Assembly (NCBI GenBank): GCA_036571765.1
Contig: BROE01000023.1
Coordinates: 2,548,688 to 2,612,687 of the forward strand
Source of the DNA: Plecoglossus altivelis
Lineage: Eukaryota; Chordata; Actinopteri; Osmeriformes; Plecoglossidae
Length of the DNA: 64,000 nt
Direction: 5' to 3'
Shown here one piece after another: positions 57,502 through 64,000 of the stretch. The position numbers were made by a program, and so were the translations under genes. The notes under the pieces were generated by a model. It saw only the letters and a list, made by a program, of their open reading frames with translations, searched no databases and had not been told where the DNA came from. Within the stretch, counting starts at the first letter, position 1. The number at the start of each line of letters is the position of its first letter.

Positions 57502-60500
57502 GGAGATTGTGGTTCTTTTTCAGGCACTGTTCCACCACGCTGTGCCGTACGTGTAGACAGTTATGGTGACAGGGCAGAGTTGAGCCCAGGTCTGAGGTGG
57601 GAGACCGGGTAGAGTGGAGCCACGCTGAAGCATCTCTGTGTGACGATGGGGCACTGGAGCCTGCTTTGACAGCCAACATCACTTTTGTTTTTACTTCTTC
57701 CGTGAGATCTTTCTGGAAGGCTTGTCTGAGATGCAAGTCCCAGGTTTTGTCTCGCTCTTTTTTTCAGCAAAACAGACACAAAAAACAAAACAACAGACTA
57801 TAAAGGACAACGGTGGACAGCAAAGGAACAGAAATGCATTTTCCATGTTTTGGAGAGAACAGATAAACGCGTTCAGTTTTACCGGCAAACTCGGTCGTCC
57901 TTTCAGTCGATTGGAAATTTCCACATGCGCAGGCGATGAGTCATCATCTATGACTCCTGGAACTCATTTTCAAGATGGATTCTGTTACCTATTATAAGTC
58001 TTCGTAGAAAGAAGAAACGGAAAGTTCTAGAATCTAAGTGCGCCCCCTTGTCAGTATTGGCTCTGTCCAGCTCCTCAACCCCCAATTTGTGCGACCAAGG
58101 TTTTTTTTTTTTTCTTATTTTATGCCCTCGCAACTTTTGAGGGAATCGTAGTGATGTGGTGAGCCTGTGCTGGTTCTGGAGAGGAAGCCGGGGGGACATG
58201 GGCAGGCACTTAGCTGGTCCCAGAGCAAGCCTTCCTATTTCTCCCCTTATCTAAAGTGACAAGAGAAATCCTGCAGCCTTCGCCGCCCAAGGCTCAGCCT
58301 GCAGTCTTTCCTACATTATCAGCCTGCTTTCTCCCGAACGCAGGAGGCAGCGCTAGCTGCTAACTCAGGGAACTTATCGCCCAGGAAAAAAAAAGAGAAA
58401 GAAAGAAAGAAGAGAAATGGTTCAGGTCTAAAGGCCTGCGCTTCTCTCTGTTTGCATGTCTCCACAAATCAGCATCTCCATTAGCCGGGTCCAGATGTTC
58501 CAGATCTTTACTAGACGCCAACATCGAGGCGAACGTTTGGTGTGAAACTGGGGGTGAAATAACTTGCGTTTGTCCTCGGGAGACAGCGATGAGAAAACCT
58601 TGGTGTGTTTTTCAGGCCTACAGTACGGTTCCTCATTGCTCAAGTATCAACCCGTCAATTGTTTTTTTTTCTCCCCTCAATTAAAGGGCATATTAATTGC
58701 AACCCCCTCCCCCCTCCCACACACACTCACACACTTTCCCCCTCACGGATTTGAACTGGCAGGGTAGCGTTCATTAGTCATGGCTTAGCCCGCGAATGCA
58801 AAATAAGAAATGATTGGAACAAATTTTGCTCTAAACAACAAAGAAGCACTTTTTCCCCCTAGAGCACCCCATTGTTTGTACGATCGCCCCGCATAAATAC
58901 AGAGGAGAGCTCCTTCTAATGAACAGGGGAAGCAGCGCTTAGCTCTGAATCAATAGTGACTCGCTCCTTTAAAGCTCTAAACTTTCAGCCTTTGATGCTC
59001 CAGAATACATTAGAGTAGCAAACTGGGGCCCGGCGACTCCGCAATACGCACACAACTGCACTGCAAGATTTCTAGGCCGAACCTCTGTCTCACACACACA
59101 CAAACACACACACACACACATGTCCATCCACACATGACACGGCACATACACACTCCCATCACTTGTGCGGTGTAGAGTGACTTGCTATCCTAGATGCTTT
59201 ATCACAGGGATGATGATTCATGCGCAGGGTATCCATCAAATCTAACATTTTCCCGTTTGAGCCATCTATAAATCTGGAGGATTCGCACGGCAGGGACCAT
59301 AAAGTAGAGAGCTGGTGATGGACAGAAGGTCGGCACCACTTCCTCTCTCCTTTCAGTCACATCCTCTCTCCCTCCCTCTGTCTGTCTCTCTGCGTGGGTG
59401 TGCGTGTGAGTCTGTCTTTGTGTGTTGGTCTTGTTGCGTAGCGTTTGTGTATTTCTGGTCGTGCGTGCGCGTGTGTGCGTGTATGCAGGAATGCGCATGA
59501 GCCAGTGTGTCCGTGTTCCACTGACCCCCCCCCCCCCCACCCAGGCCAATTCAACTTTGAACCTCCATCTACCACCCCAAAGCAGTCCAAGCTCAAACAT
59601 AGACAATAGCCCGTTGTAACCACGCTCGCTTGCTTTCCAATCACGTCTATGCTAATGAAGTTGTACAGTGGATGGCAGAGCCACATCCAGCCAAGCTCCT
59701 CTCAGATATTCTCTCCCAGCCATCCGCCTCCTGGTTCAGTCTGAAAGTGCTCTGCTCTGCCAGCTCTCCCTGCCTACACTCATTACTTCTCACTCGTGAT
59801 TTAATACATATCGCTCCAGGACGAATGAGTCACTCAGACACACGCTCGCGCACACTTCCACTTTTGTTATTGTTATGTGAAGCCAGTCAGGGTGTCTTCT
59901 TACCTGCGCGCCATGACACCCTTTTTATGGGAGCGTAAGGGTACGTTTCACCTTCGCGGTCAAGGTGTCCCCTGATTGTCGATTGGCGTTCTGACGTGTG
60001 AATTCTTCCTTGCTCAGCTGCCCAATGAAGCGATTTTGAATTGCAAATGTGGAGGACTGCGTTTGAAGTGCATGGGTTGAATTGTGGTCTCTCAGTCTCC
60101 CTATTAACTAATTGGGGACATTGTGCTCACAATGTGAAATTGACAGAAGAAAGAAAAGGAAAAACAGTTGCCTTGTGAAGCAGAGAAATGTGAGAAATGG
60201 TTTCCAATTGAGACTGCCTGCCACTGAGCAAAGAATTGCTGCATGTCCACGCACAGCTTGTCATTTCAGCTGTTTGCATAAAGTTATGGATTTGAGATAT
60301 TAAAAAGGTTCTTTACACTCGCTTAATGTAGGAAAAAGGCGTATAAGTCTCTGCCACCTATAATATCCCACTCTTTGGCATTGACTTTGACTGCCTGCTA
60401 TGAAATCCATCCCTTTTTCAAAAGAAACAATTGTATTTTGTGCATTTCTTCCCTAACTCTGATCGAGAAACCGTCCACATGGAAATAAACAACCTTCCGA

Positions 60501-60545
60501 ATGAGTTGGCCATGTGGATTTAGTGCAATGGCCTTCGCACATTAA
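57502..60545. other. Non-coding unique sequence with small repeats
   Basis: T-run 58101-58112, A/GAAA-rich 58385-58415, CA 59089-59120, TG-rich 59394-59490 and C-run 59527-59539. GCGCCCCCT at 58040-58048 is a partial CTCF match. No gene recognised. Confidence 0.5.
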
Positions 60546-60571
60546 CATGCACTGTACACGTACAGTGCATG
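60546..60571. repeat. 26-bp near-perfect palindrome
   Basis: Arms CATGCACTGTAC (60546-60557) and GTACAGTGCATG (60560-60571) are perfect reverse complements around a 2-base centre AC. No mobile element or known dimeric site was recognised. Confidence 0.9.
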
Positions 60572-60660
60572 CAGCAGAGCGAGCGAGACGGCCCGTGCTC
60601 ACAGGGTGAGGAGGATGCTTGGGCTTGGCGAGCGCCTCAAGTAACCAAGGGTTTCAGGAT

Positions 60661-60684
60661 GGGGGGGGGGGGGGGGGGGGGGGG
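60661..60684. repeat. G24 homopolymer
   Basis: Twenty-four consecutive G. Confidence 0.95.
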
Positions 60685-61132
60685 TGCCTCTCCCCAGACA
60701 AAGTAACGTGTGAGATAACGTGAGAGCATGCAGCGCTGCGCGTTCTCATGTGGGAGGAGAGCTATTTGTGGACGCAGGAAAAAGGCTGTGAAAATGGATG
60801 GGGAGGGAGGGTGGGGGGGGGGAGCGCACTGGGTTCCTGGGAAGAGAACTCTGCACCTCCGACCGTCTAATTTCATGAAAGCAGCACTCTGTAGCCACCG
60901 TACATCGTGTACTCTTCCTCCTCAGAGTACAGCCACATTTCCCCTCTTAGGTCTTTTATTAACTTTGTTTGGGGTACAACAATAGGAGAGCAGTACAGGG
61001 CTGATATCATCACGGCAGCATTACTTGTTATGATACAATGCAGCAGCCATCCCTTGTGTGTCCAGATGGTAGGAAGGGACTCGGTGAGCAACATCGTACC
61101 CCTTTTTTTGCTGGTCAGCCATTACTGCGGTC
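60685..61132. other. Non-coding unique sequence
   Basis: G-run at 60811-60820. SOX-like words ACAACAATAGG and ACTTTGTTTGG lie near 60962-60985. No gene recognised. Confidence 0.45.
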
Positions 61133-61315
61133 GCTCATTGGTGTGGCCATCAAGTTGCCAATGAGCAATCCAAAAAATCACCCAAACCTCCTTTCAATCC
61201 TGTCATTGCTCAAACCCTTTGGATTGGATTGAGTGCCATTGGATTACAGTTCTTTAGCTATCACTCCACAAATATTGTCACCACGCTAACGGTTATGCAA
61301 ATGTTCAAACCCAAT
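61133..61315. promoter_or_regulatory. CCAAT cluster with inverted repeat and octamer
   Basis: GCTCATTGG (61133-61141) and CCAATGAGC (61158-61166) are perfect inverted arms, each carrying a CCAAT core. More cores lie at 61223-61227, 61238-61242 and 61311-61315. An exact octamer ATGCAAAT lies at 61295-61302. CCAAT is the NF-Y site and the octamer the POU/OCT site. Confidence 0.4.
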
Positions 61316-61775
61316 GATACGCTTGCGACTGTCACCGCTGATGTCAGTGGGACTTGAACTGAACTCAGCGTGACTCTGATCTGCTGGGCTCTGACACAAA
61401 GTGCTTCATCACCGAAGGATGGTTGGGGTTCTCTCTTAGCTGCAGGACTCGTGGCTGTAAATATCATGAATTACGTCTCCTCTGCCACACAACGCCTGCC
61501 CAACACACACACACACACCCTTGCGCACGCTGGCCAATCCCTTGTATCACAACATGTCTTGGAAGTAATTTAGTTGGTTTTCACAAGGCTGGTTTGAGGG
61601 AAGCGAAGGCGGAGAATTTCCAGCTGATGGTACACATGGCCGCAGCAGCGGGATGGGCAGAGCAGGTTTTTAATGAGCGTCCGTCAGTCCAGGCAGCTAG
61701 AACGATGCTCAGCATTTAGGCAGGAGAGCGAGGAGATTGGGCCATGTCGTATCAGGGAACAAGGCTTCATTAAAA
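61316..61775. other. Non-coding unique sequence
   Basis: Short CA at 61503-61518. No gene recognised. Confidence 0.5.
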
Positions 61776-61863
61776 GTGTGTTTGTGTGTGTGTGTCTGTG
61801 TGTGTGTGTGTGCGTGCGTGTGTTTGTGTGCGTGCGTGTGTTTGTGTGTGTGTGTGTGTGTGT
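61776..61863. repeat. TG-rich microsatellite
   Basis: TG with GCG and TTG interruptions, directly upstream of the first copy of the tandem duplication. Confidence 0.95.
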
Positions 61864-62416
61864 GGGAAGAGAGAGCTTGGAACCCGACGTGTCATTCCTC
61901 GCCGAGTCCTAATCAGGGAGGAGATGCCATGGCGATGGGAACGTTTGTTATGGCGGCTAATCCCTCATCACAGTTCCTCATCAGGTTTGGCATTTTGCTA
62001 TCGGCATTAATTAAGAATCGGCGCGATCCTGCACCCGACTGGACTCCACATTAATAACCAGCCCGAGTTAATAATGAGATAGCGACCGGTTTGGAATATC
62101 ACGTCTGCGATCGATTGGCCTGTTGCCAGCGACAGCCTATGTTTAAATTGTGATGTTTACCTCAGTAGACATTTAGGGACAGGGGGTTTTGGGGGCAGCT
62201 ATATCATTTGATCAGTTGATAAGGACAGCAGGAAGTCATTTGTTGGATAGAACGGTGGCTTTCTCCACCTGCTTGTTTCGCTCTCCCTTCCTATATATCT
62301 CACCCTCCCACCCCTCTGTCAAGCACGCACACACGTACACACACACAAACACACTCATATCCTCACATACTCACCTCCGGACCGTCTATTCCACACAGCT
62401 TCCACACACTGTCAAC
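61864..62416 (+). repeat. Tandem duplication, copy 1
   Basis: Starts GGGAAGAGAGAGCTTGGAAC after a TG repeat and ends at a C-run. It matches 62471-63023 at a constant offset of 607 bp with no difference over about the first 465 bases. The content is repeat-free and enhancer-like: GGCTAATCCC, GGCATTAATTAAG, GAGTTAATAATGAG and TTTAAATTGTGATG words. Confidence 0.97.
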
Positions 62417-62470
62417 CCCCCCCCCCGTTTTGCCGTTTGATTGTGTGTCTGTGTAGCTGTGTGTGTGTGT

Positions 62471-63023
62471 GGGAAGAGAGAGCTTGGAACCCGACGTGTC
62501 ATTCCTCGCCGAGTCCTAATCAGGGAGGAGATGCCATGGCGATGGGAACGTTTGTTATGGCGGCTAATCCCTCATCACAGTTCCTCATCAGGTTTGGCAT
62601 TTTGCTATCGGCATTAATTAAGAATCGGCGCGATCCTGCACCCGACTGGACTCCACATTAATAACCAGCCCGAGTTAATAATGAGATAGCGACCGGTTTG
62701 GAATATCACGTCTGCGATCGATTGGCCTGTTGCCAGCGACAGCCTATGTTTAAATTGTGATGTTTACCTCAGTAGACATTTAGGGACAGGGGGTTTTGGG
62801 GGCAGCTATATCATTTGATCAGTTGATAAGGACAGCAGGAAGTCATTTGTTGGATAGAACGGTGGCTTTCTCCACCTGCTTGTTTCGCTCTCCCTTCCTA
62901 TATATCTCACCCTCCCACCCCTCTGTCAAGCACGCAACACACGTAACACACACACAAAAGCAATCATTCACATACTCACCTCCGGACCGTCTATTCCACA
63001 CAGCTTCCACACACTGTCAACCC
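62471..63023 (+). repeat. Tandem duplication, copy 2
   Basis: Second copy of 61864-62416. The only visible differences lie in the CA-rich stretch (copy 1 about 62330-62365, copy 2 about 62937-62972), where extra A bases and small substitutions appear. Identity then resumes through CCTCCGGACCGTCTATTCC to the C-run. The two copies are separated by C-run and TG-rich DNA (62414-62470). Confidence 0.97.
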
Positions 63024-63840
63024 CCCTCCCCCCCCCACCCCCCCACCGCCCAATCACTAAGTGCCGACGCCCATCTCCTTAGCATGCTGTCTATCTGGGA
63101 GCGGCACGCAGACAGAGATGCCCTCCTCTCCATCAGTCTGTGTCTACTGTAACACCTCTGAGAAGGTTCCGGGAGCGCGCCGCCCTTGACTCCCCCCCCC
63201 CGAACCTCACACACACTCCACCTTGGCTGCTCTGTAATTGGCCACCAGGGCAGAGGCGGTGCAGATGCATCCGATAAGTACCCCTCCCCAAAACCACCAT
63301 ACTGGCACATACATCTTTCCCACCCTCTCTCTCCTTTCATTTCACACCCTCCATCCATCTTTCCCTCCCCCGCTCCCTTCTTCCCTCCCTCCCTCCCCTC
63401 CATCCCTCTTCCCCTCTGCCTAATTCATCACCCCCCCCCCCCTTGTGCCCTTTTCTTGGCTTCCTTAACTTTCCTTCTTTTATTCGTGAACCCCACTTCC
63501 CTTCGCCCTCCCTCCATCCCTCGTTCCCTGAGCCCTTCCCACGCTCCTCTTTCCCTCCCAATCCTGCAGACGAAGATCGCGTCACTGTGTACCTCCATCC
63601 CCTTCTCCGGTTGCGGAGGGATATCAAGGATTGACTCCCTTAGAAGCAACGCGTCTTTCGCTCTTTGTCCCCCCCAGTCACAAAATAGACCCAGCCATTC
63701 GTTGGCGTCGACAATGTGAACCGTCCACAGACTAGGTTTGTCCACCCTGGCGTGAACCCCCCAGCTAACAACCACGTTCTCCACCCTGAGACGCAAGTCT
63801 CTGTAAAGAGGTTCGCCCGCCATTAATCTACTTTCCATCC
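63024..63840. other. C/T-rich sequence and unique spacer
   Basis: C-runs at 63020-63048 and 63431-63443, a C/T-rich stretch at 63310-63560, then unique sequence. No gene recognised. Confidence 0.5.
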
Positions 63841-64000
63841 CCCTGTCAGATCTACCTTTGGTGAGACGACGGCGAGCTCGTGACGGCGAGCGTGTGACAG
63901 CGGCGGCGGCGCTCCGTGCCAGTCGTCCCCGTCTGTTTGCCGCGTCTATTCTTAGCCCCGTCTGCCGGGATCCGAACCGCCGTCACTCCCAAGCTCTGTC
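63841..64000. promoter_or_regulatory. CpG-rich right edge
   Basis: Many CpG words and a (CGG)n-like stretch at about 63898-63911. It may be the start of a CpG island or first exon beyond the window. Confidence 0.25.

Noticed and set aside
58040..58053. Second CTCF-like word on the minus strand
   Set aside because: The core AGGGGGCGC is intact but three of five upstream positions mismatch.

Overview
The window looks like non-coding nuclear DNA from a vertebrate, most likely a ray-finned (teleost) fish. This rests on four things seen in the sequence: very dense CA/TG, CT/GA and C/G-run microsatellites; a short segment resembling a dispersed fish LINE/SINE tail (7629-7681); unique blocks between repeats that are rich in homeodomain, POU-octamer, CCAAT and GATA motifs; and no gene-sized open frame. 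The microsatellite density is extreme and recalls cod-like fish, but that is an impression from general knowledge and I cannot name a species. Nearly all long open frames are translated simple repeats or chance frames.

Layout. 1-13.6 kb: unique sequence with CT/GA tracts, octamer sites, a CRE, a LINE-like tail and two unproven exon candidates (4963-5184 and 8542-8664). 13.6-15.6 kb: a promoter-like block (inverted CCAAT pair plus TATA box), then a CT / (AT)27 / GA repeat complex. 16-26 kb: several blocks resembling conserved non-coding elements, separated by CT, TG and G/C runs and a C-rich minisatellite at 23.74-24.18 kb. 26-35 kb: a CTCF-like site, an E-box cluster, small GC hairpins, a 43-48 bp minisatellite, a second promoter-like array (CCAAT, GATA cluster, TATA) and a GC-rich inverted repeat around a CCAAT box. 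35-51 kb: mostly unique sequence with a CCAAT triplet, a possible 24-nt microexon, a CpG-rich block and a homeodomain palindrome. 51-60.5 kb: ordinary unique sequence with repeats. 60.5-64 kb: a 26-bp near-perfect palindrome, a CCAAT/octamer module, a 553-bp tandem duplication of an enhancer-like block and a CpG-rich right edge.

No protein-coding gene, tRNA, rRNA, known microRNA, CRISPR array or intact transposon could be supported. The best reading is an intron or gene desert around a developmental regulator, holding many cis-regulatory candidates. That is inference: I have no alignment to other genomes. The most solid unusual observation is the 61864-62416 / 62471-63023 duplication, which may be an assembly artefact.
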